Of a stretch of DNA of 64,000 nt, positions 18,451-28,433 are shown in pieces. The notes under the pieces were generated by a model. It made no database searches. It saw only the letters and a program-made list of their open reading frames with translations, and was not told the DNA's origin. The translations under genes were made by a program, and so were the position numbers. Numbering within the stretch: position 1 is the first letter of the stretch; each line of letters begins with the position of its first letter. Origin of the DNA: Lysobacteraceae bacterium. Lineage in GTDB: Bacteria > Pseudomonadota > Gammaproteobacteria > Xanthomonadales > BQJN01. The stretch covers positions 19,241 to 83,240 of the forward strand of contig BQJN01000002.1 in the NCBI GenBank assembly GCA_021604725.1. The letters run 5' to 3'.

Positions 18451-20262
18451 TCAGTGAAAGGAAATCTGTGCCGCAAAAGGCCGATCCAGCTGCGCTTGTA
18501 CCTGGGCGCTTACCGCATCCCTGATGCTCACCGGTTCGCCACGGAAAATCGTGGTCAGCACGCTGGTCTTGGCGATGTCGCTCGGGTCGATCTCAAACAG
18601 GTTCTGATCCAGGATGATGAAATCCGCTGACTTTCCGGCCTTGATGCTGCCGGTGAGGTCTTCCAGCTCCATGGCCCAGGCACCGTTAATGGTCATCATG
18701 CGAATGGCCTGGTCCAGCGAAATCGGAGTGCCCCAGGCACCTTCCATCTCACCCCACGGGTTTTCGCGGGTCACCAGGGTCTCGAAGCCGATCCAGATGC
18801 CCTCCAGCGGCGTGACCGGCCAGTCGGTGCCGACAACGCCTCGTCCACCAGCAGCCAGAATCTCGGCGATCGGAAATGCGCCCTCGACCTGTCCATCGGT
18901 CAGAAGGGTTTTGGCCCCTTCGGCGAACTCCGAGTTGTACCAGTAGATTGGCGAAAACTCTGGAATCACGTTGAGTTCAGCAAAACGTGGTCGGTCGTCA
19001 GGGTGCACAAAGACAGTGTGCGTCATCTGGTGGCGCGGCCCATTCGGTCCATTCTTCTTTCGAGCGAACTCTACGGCATCGAGAAATTGTTGTGCCGAGC
19101 CGTCGCCATTGCAATGCGCATCGACACGGATACCCAACTGGTCCAGATAGGCGACGACGTCATTGATCTCCGGTTGCGTCAGATTGGCGTCACCGCCGCG
19201 CCAACTCTCCTCGCCGCGGTAGGGGTCGAGCATCAACGAGGAGCGCGATGGCGTGACCCCATCGAAATGGAATTTGACGCCGTTGGGGTTAACCAGTTCG
19301 GAACGGTACATCAAGCGCTTGCCGGCGATATGGTCCCAGCGGCCGTCGACATAGCCATAGTCATCTTTCCAGGACAGGTGAGTCTCAACCCGGAGCGTGA
19401 GCTGGTCGCTTTCGTCGAGATAATGCACGGCCTCGATCATGGGTACGTTCATTTGCGAGAACTTGGCGCCAACCACGCCGATCGCACTGAGCCGCTCGAC
19501 CGCTTCCTTGTAGGCTTCTTCGTAGGCTTGCTGAGGTATCGGTGGCATGGCGGCGAAGAAGGGGGCCTGGGCACCGTCTTCGACAATACCCAGCAGATCG
19601 CCGTCCTCAGTACGCAGGAAATGGCCGTGGCGCGGATCACGTGTTTCGCGCGACAGGCCCGCCAACTCCATCGCTTTGGTGTTGAACATATTGTGCACGG
19701 TGCTGTTGTCGATCAGATACACGGGTCGGTCAGGCATGAACTCATCCAGCCACGCCCGCCCCGCGGTGATGCCGGCCTGATGGAATACCACGGGCTGCCA
19801 TCCGCGCCCGACAATCCAGCCGTCGCCAGGGTTTTGCTCAGCGAACTCCCGCACCTGTTGCTTGACCTGCTCGGGTGTCGGCACCGCTTGTTCGAAATAG
19901 AACTGGCCGACCTTCTCGGGTACCAGAGCCAGGTCGGGATGAAGATGGGAGTCGTAAATTCCCGGCATCACAAAGCGGCCGTTGAGGTCGACCACAGTGG
20001 TTTCATCGCCAATCCACTCAGCGACTCCATCGTTGTCACCAACATAGGCGAATGCGCCGTCAACAATGGCGACCGCTTCGGCCCAAGGTTGGTCATTTTC
20101 AACGGTATAGATTTTGCCGTTGCGGTAGACTGTGTCGGAGGGTACTTGCGCCAAAGCCAGTATGGGGACCAGGCCAATCAATGCAGCTACCGCGCGACTC
20201 GACTGTTTGGCGACTTGCCTCGTCGGCTCGGTGGCCCCGCTGTGGAATTTATTGCATCTCAT
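18451..20262 (-). CDS. secreted amidohydrolase family protein (YtcJ-like)
   Basis: VYRNGKIYTVENDQPWAEAVAI…GRFVMPGIYDSHLHPD…GTDWPVTPLEGIW; overlaps next gene by 14 bp. Confidence 0.85.
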   Translation of the reverse strand: MRCNKFHSGATEPTRQVAKQSSRAVAALIGLVPILALAQVPSDTVYRNGKIYTVENDQPWAEAVAIVDGAFAYVGDNDGVAEWIGDETTVVDLNGRFVMPGIYDSHLHPDLALVPEKVGQFYFEQAVPTPEQVKQQVREFAEQNPGDGWIVGRGWQPVVFHQAGITAGRAWLDEFMPDRPVYLIDNSTVHNMFNTKAMELAGLSRETRDPRHGHFLRTEDGDLLGIVEDGAQAPFFAAMPPIPQQAYEEAYKEAVERLSAIGVVGAKFSQMNVPMIEAVHYLDESDQLTLRVETHLSWKDDYGYVDGRWDHIAGKRLMYRSELVNPNGVKFHFDGVTPSRSSLMLDPYRGEESWRGGDANLTQPEINDVVAYLDQLGIRVDAHCNGDGSAQQFLDAVEFARKKNGPNGPRHQMTHTVFVHPDDRPRFAELNVIPEFSPIYWYNSEFAEGAKTLLTDGQVEGAFPIAEILAAGGRGVVGTDWPVTPLEGIWIGFETLVTRENPWGEMEGAWGTPISLDQAIRMMTINGAWAMELEDLTGSIKAGKSADFIILDQNLFEIDPSDIAKTSVLTTIFRGEPVSIRDAVSAQVQAQLDRPFAAQISFH

Positions 20263-21931
20263 AAACAGTTTTCCCCTCAAACACGGTGCGCAAGACACTC
20301 GTCTCGCCGATTTCCTGGCGTGACGCCTCAAACAGATTTCGATCAAGCACGATGAAGTCGGCCAAGTTACCTTCGGTGATGGAGCCTGCTTCGTCTTCCA
20401 GGTACATGGCATAGGCGCCGTTGTAGGTCACGATCTTGAGAGCTGCTGAAAGATCTACGTCCTGCCACCCATACTTGCCACCCCGGTTAACCATGTCGCG
20501 AATGCCGGGGAATGGGTTGGGTTCCAGGCTGACCGGCCAGTCGCTGCTAATTACCGGCATCGCACCGTTGTCGAGCGCACCGCGAATATTGAAGTAGTTC
20601 GACATACGTTCCTCGCCGATATACAGCGGGACCAGCTCTGCGACCTCGCCGTCTGGATTCCACATTTGCCAGCCGCCGAATTCCGGAATGATGTTCAGCT
20701 GTTCGAAACGGGCCAGATCTTCCGGGGTGGCGAAGTTCATGTGTGCGACCGAGTGCCGCAGATCGCTCATGCCATTTTTCTCACGCATGTGTTCGTAGGC
20801 ATCCAGTGCCAGGCGGATTGCGCCGTCGCCAATCGCATGGGCAACCACGGTGATACCGCGCCGATCCATGTCAACGACGATGTCACGCAACTCCCACGGA
20901 TTTTCATTCAATGCCCCGCGCCAGCCGTTCTTGCCCATTTCACCGGCATACGGTTCCAGCAGATAGGCGGTGCCGAAAGAGCCGTCGAGGTGGAATTTAA
21001 TGTAGTTCGGGTTGACGTGTTCCGAGCGATATCGAAACCGTTCGCCAGAAAGCAATTCCGCGCGATCCGGAACAGTGAATACGATGTCGTCCTTCCAACT
21101 GATCGCAGCATCGAAACGCACCGTCAGCTCACCCTTGCGCTCCAGCATTTGTAGACCGCGCAAACGGGCTGTATTGACGTGGTTTGAACGCGCTGCAACG
21201 ATGCCGAAGCCATTGAGAATAGGCAGGCTCTGGCGATACGCCTCCTCCATGATGCGCCAATCCAGCGCCGGCATTGCATGTTCGGCCAGCGTTTGCGCAC
21301 CATCTTGCAGCAAGCCGAGCAGTCGCCCTGTTTCCGGGTCCTTGTGGATAATGCCGTGGTCTGGTTCGAAAGTATTTTCATCCAGACCCGCCAATTCAAG
21401 TCCCTTGCTGTTAATCATCAGAATATGGCGAGAGTCATCAAGAATGGCGACTGGCCGATCCGGCAGGAAGCTATCTAGCCAGTCACGGCCAGGTTGTACA
21501 CCCTGATCTTTGAATATCGGGTCAAACCAGGGCTCACCGACGATCCATTCCTTGTCCGGGTTGGCCTTGGCGTAGTCCAGCAGTTCTTGCTTGATCTGCT
21601 CCGGCGGTGCGTATTGGGTGAGGATCACCTGGCCGGCAACGCGCGGCCCGAACGCCAGATCGGGGTGGATGTGCATGTCGTAGATGCCGGGCATCACAAA
21701 GCGGCCTTGCAGGTCGACTACTTCGGTTTGCGGGCCAGCCAGCTGTTGCGCATCCGATGTGCTGCCAACAAACGAGAAGCGGTTGTCGGTGACCGCGACT
21801 GCCTCAGCCCAGGGTTGATCAGGATCGACCGTGTAAATTCGACCATTAATGAAGATGCTGTCGACCTCGGCTTTGACTGCGTGCGTCAAACTCGCGCTCA
21901 AAGCAACCACAATGACAAAAATACGAAGCAT
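20249..21931 (-). CDS. secreted amidohydrolase family protein (YtcJ-like), paralog
   Basis: INGRIYTVDPDQPWAEAVAVTDNRFSFVG…GRFVMPGIYDMHIHPD…SSDWPVSLEPNPF; signal peptide MLRIFVIVVALSASLTHA. Confidence 0.85.
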   Translation of the reverse strand: MLRIFVIVVALSASLTHAVKAEVDSIFINGRIYTVDPDQPWAEAVAVTDNRFSFVGSTSDAQQLAGPQTEVVDLQGRFVMPGIYDMHIHPDLAFGPRVAGQVILTQYAPPEQIKQELLDYAKANPDKEWIVGEPWFDPIFKDQGVQPGRDWLDSFLPDRPVAILDDSRHILMINSKGLELAGLDENTFEPDHGIIHKDPETGRLLGLLQDGAQTLAEHAMPALDWRIMEEAYRQSLPILNGFGIVAARSNHVNTARLRGLQMLERKGELTVRFDAAISWKDDIVFTVPDRAELLSGERFRYRSEHVNPNYIKFHLDGSFGTAYLLEPYAGEMGKNGWRGALNENPWELRDIVVDMDRRGITVVAHAIGDGAIRLALDAYEHMREKNGMSDLRHSVAHMNFATPEDLARFEQLNIIPEFGGWQMWNPDGEVAELVPLYIGEERMSNYFNIRGALDNGAMPVISSDWPVSLEPNPFPGIRDMVNRGGKYGWQDVDLSAALKIVTYNGAYAMYLEDEAGSITEGNLADFIVLDRNLFEASRQEIGETSVLRTVFEGKTVYEMQ

Positions 21932-22059
21932 AGTAAGAACCCTCCCAAGGGTGTTGCCTTCTAAAACTGCCCGCCCCAAGCACCCCAATTGAACGGCCTG
22001 TGGTTGGGCGATATACTCAAGCTACCGCGCGGTCGGGCGCACAACGCTCAGTGGGTGTG

Positions 22060-22255
22060 GCGTTGTGCATGCGATGGCTTTGTCCATTGCGCCTTCTCGC
22101 GTTCATGACCATCATCGGGGGCGCTGCGCATGCTCGCTATCGGATTCCTGCCAACCGCTTGGGAGGGTGTTGCAATAGCCCGTCCTGGGCCAGCAACACA
22201 CGGCTTCCGAAAAGCGTGGTTTTCTGGGCCAAGAGGCTGTTGCGAAACCCAGGGG
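22060..22255. repeat. intergenic hairpin/repeat cluster
   Basis: CGCTATCGGATTCCTGCCA (22135-22153) repeated at 26220-26238; GTGTTGC…GCAACAC hairpin (22166-22199) is the reverse-complement homolog of 18410-18444; AGGCTGTTGCGAAACC shared with ~18298. Confidence 0.7.
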
Positions 22256-22260
22256 GAGCT

Positions 22261-23247
22261 ATGCATGACGGCATAACTACCGCTGACATTGACTTGCCGG
22301 ATGCTTGTCTGTTGTACGGTGAGGACCAGATGTTCGAGGGTCAGGCCACTCAACTTCGGCCCGGAAACCCTCGTACACGAGCAAAGGTCATCCACTGTTT
22401 GGGGATGCAGTTGTGGCTATATGCCATCGTGCAGCCATACCGTGTCACCCACGCGTTGACACAGGATGCTTTTGATCTGGCCATTGCGGTGCAATTGGAG
22501 GCCCCCGCGCTACACAACGGCGTGACCTGCGAAGCCGGGGCTTGCATCGAACTGAACCCGCATCAACAGGTTGAACAGTTGGTTCAACCGGGTCTAATCC
22601 TTGAAGTCGTCACGGATCGTTGCACTGCCATCGACCGCGGATGGTCTAGCGGTCAGGGCGCGGTTGGACGTCTACATTCACAAGTGCGGCAGCGGCTAAA
22701 CGCGGTGGCATCGAAAGTCTACGCCGCGCCAGCGCCGGAAACGGTTGCTATCGACAGGGCCAGCACCCCCATGGAGTGCCGGCTGTTTCGCATGGTCGAG
22801 AACCTTCTGGATGCCGGGGGCCATGCGCCGACAATGGATTCAGAAGTGGAACTGAGTCGTAACCATAGCCGACATATCGTTACCCAAGCTACCGGCTTGC
22901 TGCCAGATTGTGAGTTGGACGACACGATCTCGGTGCCTGCTTTGGCGCGTCTGGTAAACGTTTCTGAAAGAACGCTTTATCGCGCTTTTTCCAGGCACCT
23001 TGGTGTCAGCCCCTACAAATACATTCTGTGCTGGCGCCTGCATCGCCTTCGTCGACTATTGTTGTCGGCACCCGGAGATGATTTTGCGGTTACTACAGCC
23101 GCTTCACATTCCGGCTTCAATCATCTTGGGGAAATGGGTCAGCATTATCGCCGGGCGTTCGGTGAAACACCCAGCGAAACGCTGTTTAGAAGCCGCCAAC
23201 AGCGAAGTTTGTTCGGTGTTCAGCATGCAGAGACATTATTCCAATGA
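22261..23247 (+). CDS. AraC family transcriptional regulator
   Basis: C-terminal HTH_18: LVNVSERTLYRAFSRHLGVSPYKYILCWRLHRLRRLL…VTTAASHSGFNHLGEMGQHYRRAFGETPSET; ATG 22261. Confidence 0.85.
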   Translation: MHDGITTADIDLPDACLLYGEDQMFEGQATQLRPGNPRTRAKVIHCLGMQLWLYAIVQPYRVTHALTQDAFDLAIAVQLEAPALHNGVTCEAGACIELNPHQQVEQLVQPGLILEVVTDRCTAIDRGWSSGQGAVGRLHSQVRQRLNAVASKVYAAPAPETVAIDRASTPMECRLFRMVENLLDAGGHAPTMDSEVELSRNHSRHIVTQATGLLPDCELDDTISVPALARLVNVSERTLYRAFSRHLGVSPYKYILCWRLHRLRRLLLSAPGDDFAVTTAASHSGFNHLGEMGQHYRRAFGETPSETLFRSRQQRSLFGVQHAETLFQ

Positions 23248-23510
23248 CTGACTTTATCGGCTACGCCGCCGGTTTGATGTTGGCGCTTTGTTTTTTGCCG
23301 CAGGTGATCAAGTCGTGGCGGACCAAACAGGTTGATGATGTCTCCATGGGCATGCTGTTGTTGTCGCTCGGCTCGGCGAGCCTTTACGAAATTTATGCTT
23401 GGCAGTTAGGCCTCACACCCGTCGTCATCATGAATGCGGTTTTTGGCGTGCTGATCATGATCGAGATTTCGCTCAAGCTGATTTACGGGCGCTCCAAAGC
23501 AAACTCGTAA
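23244..23510 (+). CDS. SemiSWEET family (PQ-loop) transporter
   Basis: 88 aa, 3 TM; GLMLALCFLPQVIKSWRTKQVDDVSMGMLLL; overlaps the AraC gene by 4 bp. Confidence 0.85.
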   Translation: MTDFIGYAAGLMLALCFLPQVIKSWRTKQVDDVSMGMLLLSLGSASLYEIYAWQLGLTPVVIMNAVFGVLIMIEISLKLIYGRSKANS

Positions 23511-23545
23511 GCCGACTCGAGCCGCACCCGCCTGATCTACCGCGG

Positions 23546-25228
23546 TTACTGCGACCCCGAGTAGAAGGTGTCAGCCAGATAGGTGAGTCGGCCATTCATC
23601 ACGGTAGCGCTGATACGAATGTCCTTGATCGTCTCTGGTGGTACCGCGCGTGGGTCGGCTGAAAGGACCACGAAGTCCGCTTTTTTCCCGGCCTCCAGGC
23701 TCCCGATCTGATCTTCCATTCCAAACTGCCACGCGGCGTCGCGAGTGTAGGCGGCCAGCGCTTCTTCGACGGTGAGACGCATCGTTTGATCCAGCTTGCG
23801 CCCCGAACGCGTGGTGCGGTTGACCACGGCCCAGATATTCAGCATTGGATTGGTCGGCGCTACGGGAGCGTCATCATGCATTGTAGTTTTCAATCCATGG
23901 TCGATTGACCAACGCAAGGGACTGATTTGATTGCCGCGTTCTGGACCCATCATCAAGTCCAGGTGAAGGTCACCGTAGTAGTAGATGTGCGAAGAAAAGA
24001 AGGTGCAGCTAGCGCCAAGCTCAACCATGCGTTCAAACTGCTCGGGACGCACGTATTGGCAGTGAATCAGTTGTGGACGAACGTCGTCTGCTCCTACCGT
24101 CTGGCGCAGGTTCTCAATGGCGCCCAGCGCCATGTCCAGCGCGGCATCGCCGTTGGCATGCAGGGCCGGCCAGTAACCCATCTCGTACATTGACATCACC
24201 TGGGCGTTGAAGCCCTCCTGATCGGTGGTCAGGCCTGACTCGACCGAAGTCTGCATCTTGTAGTAGCCATCCGACAAGGCACCGGTGCCGCCTTGCAGCG
24301 AGCCATCGGCCCAGGATTTGATGAACGGCAGTTTGAATAGCTCATTCTCATGGTCGCGTGCGGTCGGTGCGACGTTTTCAATACCAGGCATGGAGATGAA
24401 CATGCCGCCGATCAGGCGAACCGGGAAATCGGGCTCGTTGGTCACCTGTTCAATCAGCTTAAGCATTATCGGCGAGGTGATGGCTAGCTCGGACGCAGTG
24501 GTGATGCCAACACTGGCTCGTTGCTTGGCGGCCGCGCGGGTGGATTCAGGCGTGACGGCAGGAAAGCCGCGAATCATCATCCAGGCTGGGCGACCGCGGA
24601 CAAAGCCGGTTAGGTTCCCGTTCTCATCCTTGTCAAAATCGCTGCCGGGCGGCGTCTCGGTGGCCGCCGTGATGCCGGCGTCCTCAAACACGCGCGAGTT
24701 GACGTACGCCGCGTGACCACTGTTGTGATAAAGGAATACCGGAATATCCGGAAAGGCCGCATCGAGGGTTTCGATCCACGGTTCTCGGCCTTCTTCATTG
24801 TCATAGAGCAAGGGTTCAACACCGAAGCCCAGAATCCAGCCATCATCGTCCAGCGGCTGTCGGCGCAATTTCGCTATGGCATGTTCGCGATCCCGCGTAG
24901 TTGCGGGCGACAGGTCGGCGTATCCCATGGAGACGGCACCGAACATCACCATGTGGTCATGGGTCTCAATAAACCCGGGCACCACGGTGGCACCTCCGAG
25001 GTCATACACTTCGGCAGAATCGCCAGCAGACTGACGGACCGTGGCCTCATCGCCGACGGCCAGAAGGGTACCGTTGTCGAAGGCCATGGCGGTGGCGTTG
25101 GGTTGCGCCGAGGACATGGTCAGTATGTTGGCGTTGACCACCAGTTGTACATCGTCGCCTCGCACCTGATTTGATAGGGCAAGTGTGACCGCGGCAAATG
25201 CGATGAGGTTTTGTGTCACTTGATTCAT
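23546..25228 (-). CDS. secreted amidohydrolase family protein (YtcJ-like), third paralog
   Basis: VVNANILTMSSAQPNATAMAFDNGTLLAVGDEA…GATVVPGFIETHDHMVMFG; HANGDAALDMALGAI. Confidence 0.85.
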   Translation of the reverse strand: MNQVTQNLIAFAAVTLALSNQVRGDDVQLVVNANILTMSSAQPNATAMAFDNGTLLAVGDEATVRQSAGDSAEVYDLGGATVVPGFIETHDHMVMFGAVSMGYADLSPATTRDREHAIAKLRRQPLDDDGWILGFGVEPLLYDNEEGREPWIETLDAAFPDIPVFLYHNSGHAAYVNSRVFEDAGITAATETPPGSDFDKDENGNLTGFVRGRPAWMMIRGFPAVTPESTRAAAKQRASVGITTASELAITSPIMLKLIEQVTNEPDFPVRLIGGMFISMPGIENVAPTARDHENELFKLPFIKSWADGSLQGGTGALSDGYYKMQTSVESGLTTDQEGFNAQVMSMYEMGYWPALHANGDAALDMALGAIENLRQTVGADDVRPQLIHCQYVRPEQFERMVELGASCTFFSSHIYYYGDLHLDLMMGPERGNQISPLRWSIDHGLKTTMHDDAPVAPTNPMLNIWAVVNRTTRSGRKLDQTMRLTVEEALAAYTRDAAWQFGMEDQIGSLEAGKKADFVVLSADPRAVPPETIKDIRISATVMNGRLTYLADTFYSGSQ

Positions 25229-25259
25229 TGGTTTACTCCTGGCGCTTCGCCACTCGCAA

Positions 25260-26099
25260 CTAAAAGAAGGATCTGAAGGTCAGTCGGAAAGACTGGGTGT
25301 CGGTGTCTGGCGAGTCGCGCAAGAAGAACTGCAGCTGGTGTTTCGGGCTCAAGGTGTAGTTGAGTAGCAACTCATGGCTGAAGGTGGAGGGCAGTTTGCT
25401 GTCTGCCTTTAGATAGATGGGTGTGTAGGAGAGCCACACCTTGTCGCTGACAACGATCGGTGTGATCGCCTGGATGCTGTAGCCATGCAACGAGCCACGG
25501 CTGGCTTCTGGCACCAACAGGCTGTCGGTAGAGTCGGTATAGACATAGGAGACAATGGGGAACGTTTGAATCCACGGCGCGATCATCAAGCCGCCAGCAA
25601 CAGCAGGTGCTATCACCGCGCGGTCGCTGCCGAGGCCATCATCAATGTCTCCGGTGGGCAGGACCGTATCAACAGACAAAGCGAAGGCACCGAAGAACTG
25701 CGAGTAGTCCTTCCATAGGATATTGAAGTAGCGCAGGCGCGTATCGCCTATTCCGGTCTTGCCGGTAGATTCATTGCGCAGCAGCGGAAGCTCTACCAAC
25801 ACCAGGTTCTCGGGGTTTGGCGCCCATTGCAGGTTCCCGCGATAGCCCCAGATGTCCGTGCCAGCGGCTTCGGTGTACTCGAGGTTGTGACCGAAGGAGC
25901 TGAATAGATTGGTTGGCTTTGAAGTGTCCGGCGCTTCGATTGGGTTACCAGCAGCATCGGTACCTACGATGTCGTATTCGTCTTCGGCATTGTCGTGATC
26001 TTGGGCAGCGGCAACCCCGGTTGGAAGTGCAGCTACAAGCAAGGCCAGCGCCAGTGCGATGAGGCTGTTGGAAAGGCGGGTAGTGTCAAAGTCCATCAT
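25260..26099 (-). CDS. secreted outer-membrane beta-barrel-like protein (transporter-like)
   Basis: Signal peptide; VLVELPLLRNESTGKTGIGDTRLRYFN…, C-terminal beta-strand SFRLTFRSFF. Confidence 0.6.
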   Translation of the reverse strand: MMDFDTTRLSNSLIALALALLVAALPTGVAAAQDHDNAEDEYDIVGTDAAGNPIEAPDTSKPTNLFSSFGHNLEYTEAAGTDIWGYRGNLQWAPNPENLVLVELPLLRNESTGKTGIGDTRLRYFNILWKDYSQFFGAFALSVDTVLPTGDIDDGLGSDRAVIAPAVAGGLMIAPWIQTFPIVSYVYTDSTDSLLVPEASRGSLHGYSIQAITPIVVSDKVWLSYTPIYLKADSKLPSTFSHELLLNYTLSPKHQLQFFLRDSPDTDTQSFRLTFRSFF

Positions 26100-26179
26100 C
26101 GGCTCCGTGCGAAGAGTTGAGTACGAAGGGCCCAGCGATCGTATCTGTCTGAATCGGGTTGGATTCCAGGTGATGGTCG

Positions 26180-26310
26180 CTTGCACTCTCCACCATCATC
26201 GGCAATGCGGTAGCCCGCACGCTATCGGATTCCTGCCATCGTTTTTCCGGTGCACGGATGACCGGTACAGCTGTATTCGGATACCCGTTAACACCCCTTC
26301 CTAACTGCAG
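26180..26310. repeat. intergenic repeat related to 22.1 kb cluster
   Basis: ACCATCATCGG…CGCTATCGGATTCCTGCCATCG…GGTGCACGGATGACCGG. Confidence 0.6.
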
Positions 26311-26370
26311 CTTCGGTGTTGTACAGTGCTTGTTCGACAGGTTCGCTCAGATGAGCTTCGGGAGGCTACG

Positions 26371-26610
26371 ATGCGTTTGATTTCCATAGTGCTGGTCTTG
26401 TTTTTTGCTGGTTCACTGGCGGCTTGCGGCAACCCTCACAAGAAGGCTGCCAAGGCGCAGGCCAAGAGTTATGAGGCGCAAGGTGAGGTGGCCAAACAAC
26501 GGTTGAGACTGGTTGATCAGTATCAAGAGTGTGTTATTTCGGCGAACAATGACACGATGAAAATTGAGGCCTGCGACTCCTATCTGAAGGCAGCGGAAGC
26601 CCTGAAGTAG
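26371..26610 (+). CDS. small putative lipoprotein
   Basis: MRLISIVLVLFFAGSLAACGNPHKKAAK lipobox (LAAC). Confidence 0.6.
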   Translation: MRLISIVLVLFFAGSLAACGNPHKKAAKAQAKSYEAQGEVAKQRLRLVDQYQECVISANNDTMKIEACDSYLKAAEALK

Positions 26611-26857
26611 GTTGCAGTCGGCAAGAAGGGTCGGACTTGAGCAAGTGGAGAGGGTGGTTCGCGCGCGGCTTGTTTTTGCCGTTGTATTTTGCCGCTGCCG
26701 TTTCTAAAGGAAGCGACTTTGCCAGGTGAGCCTCTATCGGCCTGCCGGGTGGCCTACGGTTACGAGGGCGAAGAGCAGCCTTCCATGTGAGCGGGTCGGT
26801 GTCGGCAGAGTAAACCGATTTCTGCCAAAATGTGGGCAGGCAATTGGAGGACTCAGC

Positions 26858-27487
26858 ATGTCAATCAGGTACCTTGTTTCCCTTATCTTTGGCGGTTTGC
26901 TGCTGCCAGTGGCGGTGGATGCTTCCGAGCAACCTGACATTACCGGCTTGAATGCAATCGACTCGACGATTTCACAGGCCTCACGCGCAGTGCGCGCCAT
27001 GACCGTTCGGCCCGGCAGCCAGTTTGCGGTGGCCCAGGGGCTGCTGTCAGATATCACCTACCGCACCGCGAATTTGATCGGTCACGCCGCACCTGAACTG
27101 CGCATCACCGGTGCCGGTGCCACAGTCACCGACTCGGGCAAGGGCTTTGCGCTTGGGTGGTACGTTCGTACTGAACAAGCCATCGACCAATCACAGGCAG
27201 AGGCTTTATGCGAAGGGCTGTTGGACGGCATCCGGGAAGGTCTGGGTTACGCTGCAGACGGTACTGCCAATGGACAAGTGGTCGGTGACGACGGGATTCC
27301 GCATGGTTTGGTCTTGGCAGCGGTATTCGGCGCGCTTAATCAGTCTGTTGGCGCCAATCGGCGCGCTATTGCGTTGGCGCAGGCGCTGGCCATCGAGGCG
27401 CATTCCGGCTTGTGGGCTGCCGTCGGCTATGGTGATGACCCGGAAAACAACGCTGTCTGTATTGAAGCGTTAAGACTGAGCGACTAA
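26858..27487 (+). CDS. hypothetical secreted protein
   Basis: Signal peptide MSIRYLVSLIFGGLLLPVAVDA; start inferred at ATG 26858. Confidence 0.6.
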   Translation: MSIRYLVSLIFGGLLLPVAVDASEQPDITGLNAIDSTISQASRAVRAMTVRPGSQFAVAQGLLSDITYRTANLIGHAAPELRITGAGATVTDSGKGFALGWYVRTEQAIDQSQAEALCEGLLDGIREGLGYAADGTANGQVVGDDGIPHGLVLAAVFGALNQSVGANRRAIALAQALAIEAHSGLWAAVGYGDDPENNAVCIEALRLSD

Positions 27488-27494
27488 TTCCAAG

Positions 27495-28433
27495 GTGACA
27501 TCCAAATACGAGCAGCGTTCGCTGTCCGCTGCCAAGTGGGGCAGTTTGCTAATGGCCTTGGCCGGCGTCGCCGCTGCGGTGACGTCGCATTCCGATGCAT
27601 TGATGGTGGACGGCTTGTATTCGGGCGTTAACTTCTTTGCTGCCATTATTGCAGCCCGAGTCGGGCAACAGGTGATGTCAGCCCCGGATGCCACGTACCC
27701 ACTGGGTCAGGATGCCGCCGAGCCCATCTATGTCACCTTTCGCGCACTGGTGCTGCTAGGGGTCATGGTGTTTGCTGCGATGTCGGCCGGTGGCAAGGTC
27801 ATCACATTCTGGTCCGGCGGTGACGTCGTTGCACTGAACTATGGTCCAATCCTGATTTACGTCGTCGCCATGGTTGCGATTTGTTTTTCGCTGTCGGCCT
27901 TTCACTTTCTCAACCTGCGACGCAGTGGTGGCAAAAACGCGATCTTGCGAACAGAAGCTCAGGCAGCCCTGTTCGATGGTTTACTGACCGCAGGCGCTGG
28001 CTCGGCTTTGCTGATGTCGCAATGGTTGGTGGGTACATTCCTGGCACCGATCATTCCGATCGTTGACTCTCTGATTGTGCTGTTGCTGGTGGTGGTGATC
28101 CTGCCGCAGCCGATCGAGATTCTGCGACACGCCCTCAAGCAATTGATGGGCGCAGCAGCGTCGTCTGGCGAGCATCAAGCAGCGATCGGGGAGGTCATGG
28201 CCAGGCACAGCGAAAGCTTTGATTTGCTCCGCGTCGACGTTTTGCCGATGGGTCGCAGAGACAGTGTGGTGGTGCGCGCCCGTCCGCGCCATGGGGTGAC
28301 CGGCCTCGACGTTGATCAACTTCGCGATGAGATACAAATGCTCTACCAACAACGGTTCGGCTTGGCGCGAACGTTTGTGTTGATTACTGACAGGTCGGAA
28401 TTTTCAGATACCGATGGTACGCCACGCAAATGA
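27495..28433 (+). CDS. cation diffusion facilitator (CDF) family transporter
   Basis: MALAGVAAAVTSHSDALMVDGLYSGVNFFAAIIAARVG; multiple TM; cytosolic C-terminal domain. Confidence 0.8.
   Translation: MTSKYEQRSLSAAKWGSLLMALAGVAAAVTSHSDALMVDGLYSGVNFFAAIIAARVGQQVMSAPDATYPLGQDAAEPIYVTFRALVLLGVMVFAAMSAGGKVITFWSGGDVVALNYGPILIYVVAMVAICFSLSAFHFLNLRRSGGKNAILRTEAQAALFDGLLTAGAGSALLMSQWLVGTFLAPIIPIVDSLIVLLLVVVILPQPIEILRHALKQLMGAAASSGEHQAAIGEVMARHSESFDLLRVDVLPMGRRDSVVVRARPRHGVTGLDVDQLRDEIQMLYQQRFGLARTFVLITDRSEFSDTDGTPRK

Noticed and set aside
19003-20355. 450 aa + strand ORF opposite the amidohydrolase
   Set aside because: Antisense shadow of a well-supported coding gene
22000-22260. N-terminal extension of the AraC ORF
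   Set aside because: Covers the repeat cluster; ATG at 22261 gives a normal AraC-size protein
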